A DNA stretch of 64,000 nucleotides from Planococcus antarcticus DSM 14505. Its GTDB lineage: Bacteria > Bacillota > Bacilli > Bacillales_A > Planococcaceae. This document shows, one piece after another, positions 23,783 through 32,674 of this stretch (position 1 is its first letter; each line of letters opens with the position of its first letter). The stretch spans positions 1,306,501 through 1,370,500 of the forward strand of contig NZ_CP016534.2 in the NCBI RefSeq assembly GCF_001687565.2, read 5' to 3'. The notes beneath the pieces are model-generated. The model did no database searches and was not told the origin of the DNA. It saw nothing but the letters and a program-made list of their open reading frames with translations. A program made the position numbers and the translations under genes.

Positions 23783-24448
23783 ATGGACGGAGCTATTAAA
23801 GCTTTTGTTTTCGATGTTTATGGAACCTTGTTTGATGTAGCGGCGATTAACAAAGAATGTGAGGAGTTGTATCCTGGATATGGCGAAAAAATAAGTCGGA
23901 CGTGGAGATCAAAGCAAGTTGAATATTTTATGCTCCGTCAGCTTATGGGGAGTTATGCCACGCTTTATTCGATTACACATGATGCTCTAAAATATGCACT
24001 TAACGAAAATGACTTGCAGGCAAGTGAACAAAATGAGCAACAATTGTTGGAAGCTTATCTGCATCTGCCGCTTTATTCGGAAGTAGAAAAAGTTCTTACG
24101 GAATTGAAAGACAACAATCTAGTAGTATTCTCAAACGGCTCTCACGATATGCTAGATCCTTTAGTTAAAAATGCCGAATTAGAAGAGTTATTTAACCAGG
24201 TCCTCAGCATTGATGAAATCAAACAGTTTAAGCCGACACCTGAATCTTATCAGTATGCATTGGAAAAGCTGGAATTAGAAAGCCATGAAGTCCTATTCAT
24301 GTCATCAAATGGTTGGGATGTTTCGGGAGCTAAAAGTTTCGGATTTCAAACGGCTTGGATCAACCGTAAAAACTTGCCGGTAGAAGAGCTTGATTTGGAT
24401 CCGGATTATATATTCGATGATTTGAATGGCTTGTTAAAGTGGAAATGA
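23783..24448 (+). CDS. haloacid dehalogenase type II-like HAD hydrolase
   Basis: 221 residues of the HAD superfamily, L-2-haloacid dehalogenase subgroup. Motif I is FDVYGTLFDV with the nucleophile Asp, motif II FSNGSHDML, motif III KPTPESYQYAL with the Lys, and SSNGWDVSGAKSFGFQTAWINR closes the active site; RTWRSKQVEYFMLR is typical of the cap region. It may dehalogenate short 2-haloacids or act on a phosphorylated compound. RBS GGAGGA precedes the ATG. Confidence 0.87.
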   Translation: MDGAIKAFVFDVYGTLFDVAAINKECEELYPGYGEKISRTWRSKQVEYFMLRQLMGSYATLYSITHDALKYALNENDLQASEQNEQQLLEAYLHLPLYSEVEKVLTELKDNNLVVFSNGSHDMLDPLVKNAELEELFNQVLSIDEIKQFKPTPESYQYALEKLELESHEVLFMSSNGWDVSGAKSFGFQTAWINRKNLPVEELDLDPDYIFDDLNGLLKWK

Positions 24449-24488
24449 ATTTAGATAGAAGGTGTTTCGAAAATGAGGAGGAAAACAA

Positions 24489-24995
24489 ATGACAACATTG
24501 CTACTCGGAGATAAAGCACCCTTATTTGAACTGCCTTTAGCTGAAGGGAAGACTTATTCTCTTGAACAGGATTTGACCGATCGTCCAGGATGGCGGTTTC
24601 TTGTGTTTTTCAGAGGGTCTTGGTGTCCTGTCTGCAATCAAGATTTAAAGGAGATTGAAGAAAGTATTTCTTATTTTGAAGGGAAAGGAGTTTATTTCAC
24701 GGCGCTTTCAACAGATACACAGGATAATTCATTGTCGATGAAAAAAGAGCATAGCTTGAGCTATCCAATCGTATCCGACCTTACAAAAGAAATCTTGAAA
24801 AAGTATGGTGCCTATTATCATGGAGAAGATGCGCCGTATGAAGATCATGGATTCCACGGGGAAGCTGCACATTACCTGCTTGATGAAAAAGGCCATATTC
24901 TTTATCAGCAACAGCAGACGAGCCCTTACGGACGGCCAAGCGCTAAAGAGCTTCGGAAAGTCGTTCAATACATTAAGGGAAATTTGAAGCAATGA
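24489..24995 (+). CDS. peroxiredoxin-like (AhpC/TSA) protein
   Basis: 168 residues with a thioredoxin fold; FFRGSWCPVCNQDLKEI places Cys46 (peroxidatic position) and Cys49 in a CPVC motif, as in AhpC/TSA family proteins annotated as redoxin-domain peroxiredoxins. It likely reduces peroxides in the cytoplasm. Follows the HAD gene by 40 bases with AGGAGGAAAAC, so probably the same transcript. Confidence 0.82.
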   Translation: MTTLLLGDKAPLFELPLAEGKTYSLEQDLTDRPGWRFLVFFRGSWCPVCNQDLKEIEESISYFEGKGVYFTALSTDTQDNSLSMKKEHSLSYPIVSDLTKEILKKYGAYYHGEDAPYEDHGFHGEAAHYLLDEKGHILYQQQQTSPYGRPSAKELRKVVQYIKGNLKQ

Positions 24996-25156
24996 ATTTT
25001 TTAGAAATACAGTCGTCGTTAGTTGAATACAAAGGAATCATATAGAGGGAATTGAGGAGAAAATAAAATAATTCACAATTCGGACAAAAATACTGTTTCA
25101 AAAAAGCCGCCGACATGCTATTCTATTTAAACAATTCAATACACTTTTGACTTTAC

Positions 25157-25260
25157 GTCAAAGGGGAGTAGCTTTAGGGAAACCTATTTCACAATTGTCA
25201 TTATATGGTTTATAGCCATCGGTTGTGATAGCAGAAATTTGCTTAGCGAGACCTTTGCCT
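25157..25260 (+). ncRNA. yybP-ykoY (manganese) riboswitch
   Basis: Conserved 5' AAAGGGGAGTAGC and 3' GCGAGACCTTTGCC segments of the yybP-ykoY family pair to close the element, with internal stems (AGGGAAACCT and TATGGTTTATAGCCAT). Mn(II) binding stabilises the aptamer. The 3' strand GACCTTTGCC overlaps the terminator stem, so ligand binding should favour read-through into the TerC-family gene. Confidence 0.88.
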
Positions 25261-25283
25261 TTAATTAGGCAAGGGTCTTTTTT
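25250..25283 (+). terminator. riboswitch expression-platform terminator
   Basis: GACCTTTGCCT pairs with AGGCAAGGGTC and is followed by TTTTTT; it is mutually exclusive with the closing helix of the riboswitch. Confidence 0.85.
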
Positions 25284-25309
25284 GTTGGTGAAAATTAGGG
25301 GGATGATAG

Positions 25310-26071
25310 ATGATGGAAGCAATTTTATTGGAGTATTTATGGGTGTTGTTGGTGCTAGTGGCATTGGAAGGCTTGCTTGCTGCAGATAATGCAGTGGTGA
25401 TGGCGGTTATGGTCAAGCACTTGCCGGAAGAGCAACAGAAAAAAGCATTATTTTATGGGTTGGTCGGGGCGTTCGTGTTCCGTTTTGCCGCATTGTTCAT
25501 GATCACTTTGCTAGTTAATGTATGGCAAATCCAGGCTTTAGGAGCCGCTTATTTATTGTTTATTGCCTTTAAGCACATTTACGATCAGCGAAAAGGAAGA
25601 GAACATTCAATCGAACCAGAAGAAACAAAAGGCGCTGGATTCTGGATGACGGTTTTGAAAGTCGAGCTGGCTGATATCGCTTTTGCGGTTGATTCAATGC
25701 TGGCTGCAGTTGCTCTAGCGATGACATTGCCACACCTCGGCAATATGGAAATCGGTGGAATCAATGGGGGGCAATTTGCTGTTATGCTTGCTGGTGGATT
25801 GGTCGGTATTATCATCATGCGATTTGCGGCGCATAAATTTGTCAAGCTTTCAGCAGACTATCCGCAATTGGAAGCGACCGCTTTTGTGATCGTCGGGTGG
25901 GTGGGCGTCAAATTGCCAGTACTCACTTTATCACACGAAAGACTTGGATTCCTGCCATACGATTTTGCCCATTCAACAGAATGGAAACTGACTTTCTGGG
26001 CAGTGTTGTTAGGAATTGTGTTGGTAGGCGCATTGGTCAGCATAAAGAAGAAGAGGGAACTTGAAGCATAA
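25310..26071 (+). CDS. TerC-family membrane protein (manganese export)
   Basis: 253-residue integral membrane protein with about seven spans. EGLLAADNAVVMAVMV in the first helices and ADIAFAVDSMLAAVAL in the middle are the acidic metal-path motifs of TerC/YkoY/YceF proteins, which export Mn(II) and help load secreted enzymes with metal in Bacillus. Control by the Mn riboswitch upstream supports this. The start is ATG 25310, with a second ATG directly after; AGGGGG precedes. Confidence 0.9.
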   Translation: MMEAILLEYLWVLLVLVALEGLLAADNAVVMAVMVKHLPEEQQKKALFYGLVGAFVFRFAALFMITLLVNVWQIQALGAAYLLFIAFKHIYDQRKGREHSIEPEETKGAGFWMTVLKVELADIAFAVDSMLAAVALAMTLPHLGNMEIGGINGGQFAVMLAGGLVGIIIMRFAAHKFVKLSADYPQLEATAFVIVGWVGVKLPVLTLSHERLGFLPYDFAHSTEWKLTFWAVLLGIVLVGALVSIKKKRELEA

Positions 26072-26114
26072 GGGCTCGTTTGCAAGCAAAATTTTGGAAG
26101 TTGATAAGCTGCAC

Positions 26115-26160
26115 AAAAAAGGAAGATTAAATGCCTCCGGGCATTTAATCTTCCTTTTTT
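26115..26160. terminator. bidirectional terminator between TerC-type gene and LTA synthase gene
   Basis: AAAAAAGGAAGATTAAATGCC pairs with its full complement around a 3-base loop; A/T tracts on both sides serve the two converging genes. Confidence 0.9.
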
Positions 26161-28046
26161 TATTGTTCTGTATCAAGCAAATGGCCAGTTTCTTCATCGT
26201 AAAACCGTAGCAGATCGCCATTAATGACTCTCTCTGAATAATTGAGTTCAGCTAATGCACGCTCGGAGAACGGAGCACAGTATTCCTGGCTGATTTCTGC
26301 GCCTGTGCCGTTTTCATAACAGGTATTTCCAGCGAAGACATAATCGTCTGTGACATAGCGACCGTCACGGAAAATAGTGAATTCTTCATGCTCTTCAGAA
26401 AACAAATCACTGCCGAACTGCATATCTGTGTCTGATTCCACACCCATTAAATTGAGGATGGTCGGACGCAGATCGACTTGGCCGCTGATCTTGTCGTTTA
26501 CATGCCCTTGCCCGGAACCCGGAATATGAACGAAGAAGGGGACCCGCTGAAGCTGTGCAGATTCATAAGGCGTGATTTCTTTTCCAAGGTATTGGGCCAT
26601 TGCGTCATTATGATTTTCTGAAATGCCGTAATGATCGCCATACATAACGATAATCGAATTTTCATAAAGACCTTGTTCTTTTAGGTCATCAAACAATTCC
26701 TTTACAGCTTCGTCCAGATAACGGGTTGTCTGGAAAAAGCGGTTGAGCGTACCTGAATTGGAGTCGAACTCATTAATCAGCTGGTCTTCTTCATCCAAAG
26801 TAAAAGGATGATGGTTGGTCAGCGTGATCAACCGGCTGTAAAATGGCTGCGGCATCTCTGCCATATGGGCAACAGACTGTTCGAAAAATGGAATGTCTTT
26901 CATCCCCCAGTTGACTGCCTGGCCTTCTTCAACGTTATAGCTTTGGATATCGAGAAATTCATCAATTCCCAATGACTCATACATCATGTCGCGATTCCAA
27001 AAACTCTTGTTATTGGCATGCTGGACATTGGTTGCATATCCTTGATTGCCCAGTTTTTCTGCCATTGAATTGTAGGTGTTTCCACCGTGCGTAAAGAACA
27101 CAGCTCCACCGCTTAACGGATAAAGGGAGTTCTCAAGCAGAAATTCAGAATCGGAAGTTTTGCCGAGACCTGTCTGATGATAGAAGTTCGGAAAATAAAC
27201 CGTATCCTCATCTTCTGTCAGGCTATTGAGGAACGGGGTGATGGTCTGTCCATTCATTTCCTGATTTAAGGTGAAAGTCTGCATCGATTCCAGCGTTACG
27301 ACAATCAAGTTTTTGCCTTCAGCAATTCCAAGCATTTCTTCCGATGGTTCGACCTGGTTAGCGCGAACGTAGCTGTGGACATCGGTTAGCTCCGATCCAT
27401 CCGCAAATGCCCTCTGTGCCTGGGATTTGGACTGAACGTAAATATCATACAAATGGTAGTTGTACATGCCAAGGTTCTTCACCAGCATTTCCCGGTCGAA
27501 ACTGCGGGTCAGCAATTGAGGGCGTTCCGCTTCAGCTAATCCAAGATTCAGGAATAAGATAGCGCCGGAAAGCACAAAGTAGGCTTTCCGGTGACGCTTC
27601 CGGGATTCCTTGTTTTCTTCCTTGATCTGCAGCAATTTGACTGCAGTTAATAACAGAATGAAATCACTGAAATAAAGGATATCCGTCGTGTAGACGCTCG
27701 CGGCAGCGCTTGAACCGAGATCTCCGAAATTGTCGGTCTGAAACAGAACCGGTAATGTGATAAAGTCGCTGAAAAATCGGTAAAAAGCGACATTGCCATA
27801 CAAGATAATGGAAGTAACCAGTGCCATCACCAGTAAATATTGATTTTTATTCTTTTGCTTCTGGAAGAACAATGACAATCCATATAAAAAGAGAAGCAGG
27901 CTCAGCGGACTGAGAAATAGGATCGCTTCCTGCCTAACATTATCGATCGTAATTGAGAATCCTATTTGGTAGACAATATAAGTTTTTAGCCAAGTGGTGA
28001 TGATGGCGATTGCCAGTATTGTGTGTTTGGGCCATTTTTTATTCAC
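26160..28046 (-). CDS. lipoteichoic acid synthase family protein (LtaS-like)
   Basis: 628 residues: about five N-terminal membrane spans (to about residue 185), a linker, and an extracellular sulfatase-like domain. The metal site begins LIVVTLESMQTF (Glu); the catalytic Thr is in HQTGLGKTSDSEFL; DHYGI and similar His/Asp residues complete the site. It polymerises glycerol phosphate from phosphatidylglycerol onto a lipid anchor, or is one of the LtaS paralogues. The ATG follows AAAAGGAGATTTT. Confidence 0.93.
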   Translation of the reverse strand: MNKKWPKHTILAIAIITTWLKTYIVYQIGFSITIDNVRQEAILFLSPLSLLLFLYGLSLFFQKQKNKNQYLLVMALVTSIILYGNVAFYRFFSDFITLPVLFQTDNFGDLGSSAAASVYTTDILYFSDFILLLTAVKLLQIKEENKESRKRHRKAYFVLSGAILFLNLGLAEAERPQLLTRSFDREMLVKNLGMYNYHLYDIYVQSKSQAQRAFADGSELTDVHSYVRANQVEPSEEMLGIAEGKNLIVVTLESMQTFTLNQEMNGQTITPFLNSLTEDEDTVYFPNFYHQTGLGKTSDSEFLLENSLYPLSGGAVFFTHGGNTYNSMAEKLGNQGYATNVQHANNKSFWNRDMMYESLGIDEFLDIQSYNVEEGQAVNWGMKDIPFFEQSVAHMAEMPQPFYSRLITLTNHHPFTLDEEDQLINEFDSNSGTLNRFFQTTRYLDEAVKELFDDLKEQGLYENSIIVMYGDHYGISENHNDAMAQYLGKEITPYESAQLQRVPFFVHIPGSGQGHVNDKISGQVDLRPTILNLMGVESDTDMQFGSDLFSEEHEEFTIFRDGRYVTDDYVFAGNTCYENGTGAEISQEYCAPFSERALAELNYSERVINGDLLRFYDEETGHLLDTEQ

Positions 28047-28080
28047 TATGTAAAATCTCCTTTTGGAGGAACACCGAGCA

Positions 28081-28623
28081 TTAATTTTCCAGGTAGCGGT
28101 ATAAAGTGGATTTGCTGATGCCGGTCTTTTCCTTAATTTCAGCTAAACTAAATTGTTTGCTATCGTACATTTCAATTGCTTTTTTTACGTTTTCATCTGG
28201 TTTCCGAGGCCGACCAGAGATGGCACCTTTTTCTTTGGCAACAGACAAACCGGCTTTGGTCTTTTCGCTAATAGCATCACGTTGAAAATCGGCAAGACAG
28301 CGAAGAATTCTGGAAAATGGATATTCTTTGTCCCGGTTGGTTTCAATGTTTTCATGAATGGAAAGAAAGGCGACTCCTTTTGTTTCAAGCTTGTCCAAAA
28401 GTTCTACTAAATGACGTGTGGAATCCGCAAAGGTATAGAGTTTGGAAACGACGATTAAATCGCCAGATGACGCCTTATCCATTAGATTATGAAGTTGTTG
28501 GCGATTTTTAGGAGAGGCATGCTCTTCCGAATAAATTTCCATGCACTCTGAATTTTTAAGGAGTACTAGCTGGTTTTTGCATTCTGGATCTTCGTCGCTG
28601 GGTCTTGTGTATCCTATCAACAT
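28081..28623 (-). CDS. serine recombinase-like protein lacking catalytic arginines
   Basis: 180 residues with resolvase/invertase architecture: N-terminal catalytic domain with GYTRPS (Ser9 at the nucleophile position), a long helix (FQRDAISEKTKAGLSVAKEKGAISGRPRK) and a C-terminal helix-turn-helix (FSLAEIKEKTGISKSTLYRYLEN). The segment that should read L-D-R-L-x-R-S reads LYTFADS (residues 62-68), so both Arg residues that activate the scissile phosphate are missing. It may be a DNA-binding regulator rather than a recombinase. It lies 34 bases upstream of the LTA synthase gene on the same strand. Confidence 0.8.
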   Translation of the reverse strand: MLIGYTRPSDEDPECKNQLVLLKNSECMEIYSEEHASPKNRQQLHNLMDKASSGDLIVVSKLYTFADSTRHLVELLDKLETKGVAFLSIHENIETNRDKEYPFSRILRCLADFQRDAISEKTKAGLSVAKEKGAISGRPRKPDENVKKAIEMYDSKQFSLAEIKEKTGISKSTLYRYLEN

Positions 28624-28795
28624 ATTAAAATCTCCTTACGTAATTGATTCTATTCATCATAACATAGAATGAAAAAAGTTCCAAAAAGGTTCTATTTTGG
28701 GGAGTTAAGTGATACACTGATGCCACTGTTTAAAAACACAGGGCTTTTCTGAGAGTGAAAAGCCATCAAATAAAAAGCAAGAGAGGAACGATATT

Positions 28796-30256
28796 GTGTG
28801 GAAAAAAATTAAAACTCAGTGGTTCGGAAATGTTCGTGGAGACGTCCTTGCAGGGATTGTCGTAGCGCTAGCATTGATTCCCGAAGCCATCGCATTTTCT
28901 ATCATCGCAGGCGTTGACCCGATGGTTGGATTGTATGCATCGTTCAGCATCGCAGTAATCATCGCATTCGTGGGTGGACGCCCAGGGATGATTTCTGCTG
29001 CCACTGGAGCTATGGCGCTATTAATGGTCCCGCTCGTGCAGGATCACGGCCTGGAATATTTATTAGCTGCCACCATTCTGACAGGCGTAATTCAAATTGT
29101 GTTTGGTGTCTTTAAAGTGGCGAAGGTGATGAAATTCATCCCGCGTGCTGTCATGATTGGTTTCGTCAATGCGTTGGCCATTCTAATTTTCATGGCGCAG
29201 GTGCCGCATTTTATTGGCATCAATACGCTGACTTACGTCTTTGTTGCCGTTACACTGGCAATTGTCTATATCGTTCCCCGGTTTTTCAAAGCTGTTCCAG
29301 CACCGCTGATCGCCTTAGTAGTACTGACTGCGGCTGCGATTTATGGAGGATTCGATTTGCGGACTGTAGGGGATTTAGGTACAATCAGTCAAACTTTACC
29401 GACGTTCTTGTTGCCAGATGTACCAGCAAACTTGGAAACATTGATGATTATCTTGCCATATTCTCTGGCGCTAGCAGTGGTTGGCTTATTGGAATCGTTA
29501 CTAACAGCCAATATTGTGGATGATATGACAGGTACGGCAAGTGATAAAAATAAAGAATCTAGAGGGCAGGGAATTGCTAACTTCGTTACCGGTTTTTTTG
29601 GAGGAATGGCAGGTTGTGCCATGATTGGTCAATCCATCATCAATGTGAAGTCAGGTGGACGTGGAAGATTGTCAGCCTTAGTAGCTGGAACTTTTCTAAT
29701 GTTCCTTATCATTGTCTTGGGCAATGTGGTGATTCAGATTCCGATGCCGGTCTTGGTCGGAATTATGATTATGGTTTCCATTGGTACCTTTGACTGGTCC
29801 TCCTTTACCTATTTGAAAAAAGCACCAAAAGCCGACTCGATTGTGATGCTCGCAACGGTAGCGATTGTCGTTTATACACATGACCTTTCTATTGGCGTGT
29901 TGGCGGGTGTACTTCTAAGTGCTATATTCTTTGTCGCAAAAATCTCGAAAATTAACGTTAAGAAGAAGTTACTTGAAGATCTGCATTACCAAGTAGTTGG
30001 TCAATTATTCTTCGCTTCCGTGGAAGATTTTCTTGAAAAGTTTGATTATGGAATAGAAGGGCAAACAGTAGTCATCGATTTTACCGAATCGCATATCTGG
30101 GATGATTCCGGCGTAGGTGCCGTTGACCGAGTTGTCTTGAAATTCAGGGAAAACTGCAATGATGTGAAAATTACCGGCTTGGACACAGGTAGTCAAAAAC
30201 TGATCGATCAGCTAGCGATTTTCAATAACGACCATGTCAAATTACCAACCCATTAA
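28796..30256 (+). CDS. SulP-family anion transporter
   Basis: 486 residues: SLC26/SulP transporter core with about 12-14 spans ([28 protein letters not shown] at the start is the family signature) and a C-terminal STAS domain from about residue 400 ([19 protein letters not shown] ... [20 protein letters not shown]). It transports sulfate, bicarbonate or a similar anion. GTG start after AGAGGAACG. Followed 23 bases later by a universal stress protein gene, a frequent pairing. Confidence 0.92.
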   Translation: MWKKIKTQWFGNVRGDVLAGIVVALALIPEAIAFSIIAGVDPMVGLYASFSIAVIIAFVGGRPGMISAATGAMALLMVPLVQDHGLEYLLAATILTGVIQIVFGVFKVAKVMKFIPRAVMIGFVNALAILIFMAQVPHFIGINTLTYVFVAVTLAIVYIVPRFFKAVPAPLIALVVLTAAAIYGGFDLRTVGDLGTISQTLPTFLLPDVPANLETLMIILPYSLALAVVGLLESLLTANIVDDMTGTASDKNKESRGQGIANFVTGFFGGMAGCAMIGQSIINVKSGGRGRLSALVAGTFLMFLIIVLGNVVIQIPMPVLVGIMIMVSIGTFDWSSFTYLKKAPKADSIVMLATVAIVVYTHDLSIGVLAGVLLSAIFFVAKISKINVKKKLLEDLHYQVVGQLFFASVEDFLEKFDYGIEGQTVVIDFTESHIWDDSGVGAVDRVVLKFRENCNDVKITGLDTGSQKLIDQLAIFNNDHVKLPTH

Positions 30257-30279
30257 AAAGAGAAAAGGAGTGCTCGAAC

Positions 30280-30699
30280 ATGTATACTCGAATATTACTA
30301 GCGGTGGATGGCTCAGACCATTCAGAGCGTGCTGCAAAAGAGGCAGTCAAATTAGCAGCAGGGTCATTGGAATCTCAAGTGACCATCGTATTTGTAGCGG
30401 ACTATGATGATTCAAAAAAAGAAGTGCTACATAGCGGCAGTTCTGCGGAACTAGATCTTAAGCGTAGAAAGAAACTACGACCGATTGAAGAGTTGCTGAC
30501 TACCAGAGCAGTCAATTACAAAGTAGAAATTCTTCACGGCACACCGGGACCTTCCATTGTCGAATACGCCAATCAGAAAAATTTCGATGTACTAATCATT
30601 GGCAGTCGCGGCTTAAACTCGTTGCAAGAAATGGTTCTAGGCAGCGTCAGTCACAAAGTGGTAAAACGTGCAAATTGTCCGGTTTTAATTGTGAAATAA
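30280..30699 (+). CDS. universal stress protein UspA family
   Basis: 139 residues. ILLAVDGSDHSERAAKEAVKLA at the start and IIGSRGLNSLQEMVLGSVSHKVVKRANCPVLIVK at the end are the USP signature; the G-x2-G-x9-G-S/T pattern (GSRGLNSLQEMVLGSVS) indicates ATP binding. Probably modulates the SulP transporter or responds to stress. RBS AAAGGAG. Confidence 0.93.
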   Translation: MYTRILLAVDGSDHSERAAKEAVKLAAGSLESQVTIVFVADYDDSKKEVLHSGSSAELDLKRRKKLRPIEELLTTRAVNYKVEILHGTPGPSIVEYANQKNFDVLIIGSRGLNSLQEMVLGSVSHKVVKRANCPVLIVK

Positions 30700-30709
30700 T
30701 AACAGTATA

Positions 30710-30738
30710 AAAAAGAGCTCTAAGTGGGCTTTTTTTTC
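30710..30738 (+). terminator. weak terminator after the usp gene
   Basis: AAGAGC / GGGCTT short stem with a T8 run, 14 bases after the stop. Confidence 0.5.
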
Positions 30739-30755
30739 TTTTGAGGAGGATAGTT

Positions 30756-32048
30756 ATGAATAGCACATCGAAAAAACAGAACATGATCAGTAAAAACGGA
30801 GTGATCCATACGCCCTTTTATTATGGCTGGATCATTGTCATTCTTGCAGGGTTGTCTCACTTTTTCTCAGGACCAGGACAGACGTATTCAAATGCCATAT
30901 TTATTGATTACTATATAGAGGAATTTGGGTGGAGTCGCTCGATGGTTTCTGGTATCTATTCTTCAGCGACATTACTTGCCGGTTTTTTATTGTTTATTAT
31001 CGGCAGGATGATTGATAAAATTGGTGCCCGCAAAATGGCCATCATTGTGTCACTACTCCTAGCTGCTGCGAGCATATTCAATAGCATGGTAGTCAACTCG
31101 GTCATGCTATTTTTTGGCTTTTTCGCCGTTCGGCTGTTCGGCCAAGGATCGATGTCGCTTGTTCCAAACTCGCTTGTACCTCAGTGGTTTATTCAAAAGC
31201 GTGGCCGTGCACTTGGGTTGGCAGCTCTTGGTGGCATGATTGGTTCGGCGGCTTTTCCGCTGCTCAATGTGTGGCTGATCGAAGCGTATGGATGGAGAAC
31301 AGCTTGGCAAATTCTTGGTGCATCCATTGTCATTATTTTTACGCCTTTGGCATTTTTCTTTATCCGGAATCGTCCAGAAGATATTGGCTTGAGACCAGAC
31401 AATGGGCCACTTTCGAGCGAGTCAGAACAGCATAAGCCTTTATCTTCAGACATCAGTTGGACGGTAAAAGAAGCCAAAAAGACCCGTTCTTTCTGGTTGC
31501 TGCTATTTTGTGTGGTTGTTCCTGCGTTAGTTAATACCGGTATGACTTTCCATTTGGTTTCTATCTTTTCTATCGAATCACTGGCTCCAGAAACGGCAGC
31601 GACTGTCTTGAGCTTAATGGCAGTCATTGGTTTCCCGGTAACTTTCCTGGCAGGCTACTTGCTGGATAAAATCAGTGTGCAATGGATGCTGGCGATTGTT
31701 TTTGCAGGCGAAATTGTATCGATTTTCCTGCTGAAACAAGCCGATGCGTTTTCCGGCGCGATTTTGTTTGCGGTCGTTTGGGGATTCATGCTGGGCATCG
31801 AACGAGTGACACTCAGCGTTGTCTGGCCCAATTATTTTGGTCTCCAATATCTTGGCAGCATTACAGGAATTTCGATGGCCTTTATGGTCGTGGGATCTGC
31901 TCTCGGTCCGTTGCCATTCGGTTTGTTTTACGATTTCTTTGGTGGCTACGAAGAAGTATTATGGGGAATTATGATTTTCCCACTTCTTGGAATCATTGCA
32001 GCTTTACTGGCAAATTCGCCGGAAAAAGAGCTTATTGAAGAAAGTTGA
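30756..32048 (+). CDS. MFS transporter (monocarboxylate/oxalate-formate type)
   Basis: 430 residues with 12 spans. FYYGWIIVILAGLSHFFSGPGQTYSNAIFIDYYIEEFGWSRS and GRMIDKIGARKM (the MFS loop 2-3 motif) resemble the oxalate:formate antiporter/monocarboxylate subfamily. The substrate is unknown. ATG 30756 is preceded by GAGGAGG; an in-frame start at 30741 would fall before that site. Ends at a bidirectional terminator. Confidence 0.88.
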   Translation: MNSTSKKQNMISKNGVIHTPFYYGWIIVILAGLSHFFSGPGQTYSNAIFIDYYIEEFGWSRSMVSGIYSSATLLAGFLLFIIGRMIDKIGARKMAIIVSLLLAAASIFNSMVVNSVMLFFGFFAVRLFGQGSMSLVPNSLVPQWFIQKRGRALGLAALGGMIGSAAFPLLNVWLIEAYGWRTAWQILGASIVIIFTPLAFFFIRNRPEDIGLRPDNGPLSSESEQHKPLSSDISWTVKEAKKTRSFWLLLFCVVVPALVNTGMTFHLVSIFSIESLAPETAATVLSLMAVIGFPVTFLAGYLLDKISVQWMLAIVFAGEIVSIFLLKQADAFSGAILFAVVWGFMLGIERVTLSVVWPNYFGLQYLGSITGISMAFMVVGSALGPLPFGLFYDFFGGYEEVLWGIMIFPLLGIIAALLANSPEKELIEES

Positions 32049-32071
32049 AAACTAGATTTGGAGCAGCAAAT

Positions 32072-32112
32072 TAAAAAAGGCAGAAAGGGATAAGACCCTT
32101 TCCGCCTTTTTT
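32072..32112. terminator. bidirectional terminator (MFS / ytqB)
   Basis: AAAAAAGGCAGAAAGGG pairs with CCCTTTCCGCCTTTTTT with one mismatch. Confidence 0.9.
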
Positions 32113-32674
32113 AGCTATTAGCCTGTTTTTTCTCAATTGCCAATAGAAAAGGCGGAGAATGTTGTTGATTAATGAATTCGTATTTAAGAACGTCAAATGA
32201 TTTTTGCGGCAAAGTTGAAACGAATTCCGTGACGGCGTCCCGTTCTTCACTGCCGCCTTCATGTCCGCTGTATACCACAACTAATAAAACACCTTGAATC
32301 TTTAAAAGATCTAAGCATTGTTCGAGAGCGGCTAACGTACTTTGCGCTTTCGTGATTATGTTGTGGTCGCCTTTTGGCAAGTAGCCAAGATTGAAAACAG
32401 CTGCTGAAATAAGCTCCGTAACATAATCTTTTATTTTGGCATGGCTGTCGTAGACAAGAGTTACTTGTTGAAAGTCTTTGACTCGTTCACCAGTTGCCTC
32501 TATTGCTTCTGCTTGGATGTCAAAAGCAAAAACTTTGCCGGAAGCTCCAGTTAATCCCGCGAGGAAATGCGTATCGTGACCGTTGCCGGCAGTGCCGTCG
32601 ATTACCGAGTCTCCTGGAGAAACAGCTTGTTCAAGCAGGAATTTTGTATAAGGCAAAACGCGTTGCAAGGTCAT
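32111..32674 (-). CDS. ytqB: class I SAM-dependent methyltransferase YtqB
   Basis: 187-residue Rossmann methyltransferase: DSVIDGTAGNGHDTHFLA is the SAM-binding motif I, VFAFDIQAEAI motif II, and FNLGYLPKGDHNI the catalytic-type NLGYLP segment of the rRNA/SAM methylase YtqB family. The target is not firmly known. Its ATG overlaps the ytqA stop by four bases, so the pair is translationally coupled, as in Bacillus. Confidence 0.9.
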   Translation of the reverse strand: MTLQRVLPYTKFLLEQAVSPGDSVIDGTAGNGHDTHFLAGLTGASGKVFAFDIQAEAIEATGERVKDFQQVTLVYDSHAKIKDYVTELISAAVFNLGYLPKGDHNIITKAQSTLAALEQCLDLLKIQGVLLVVVYSGHEGGSEERDAVTEFVSTLPQKSFDVLKYEFINQQHSPPFLLAIEKKQANS

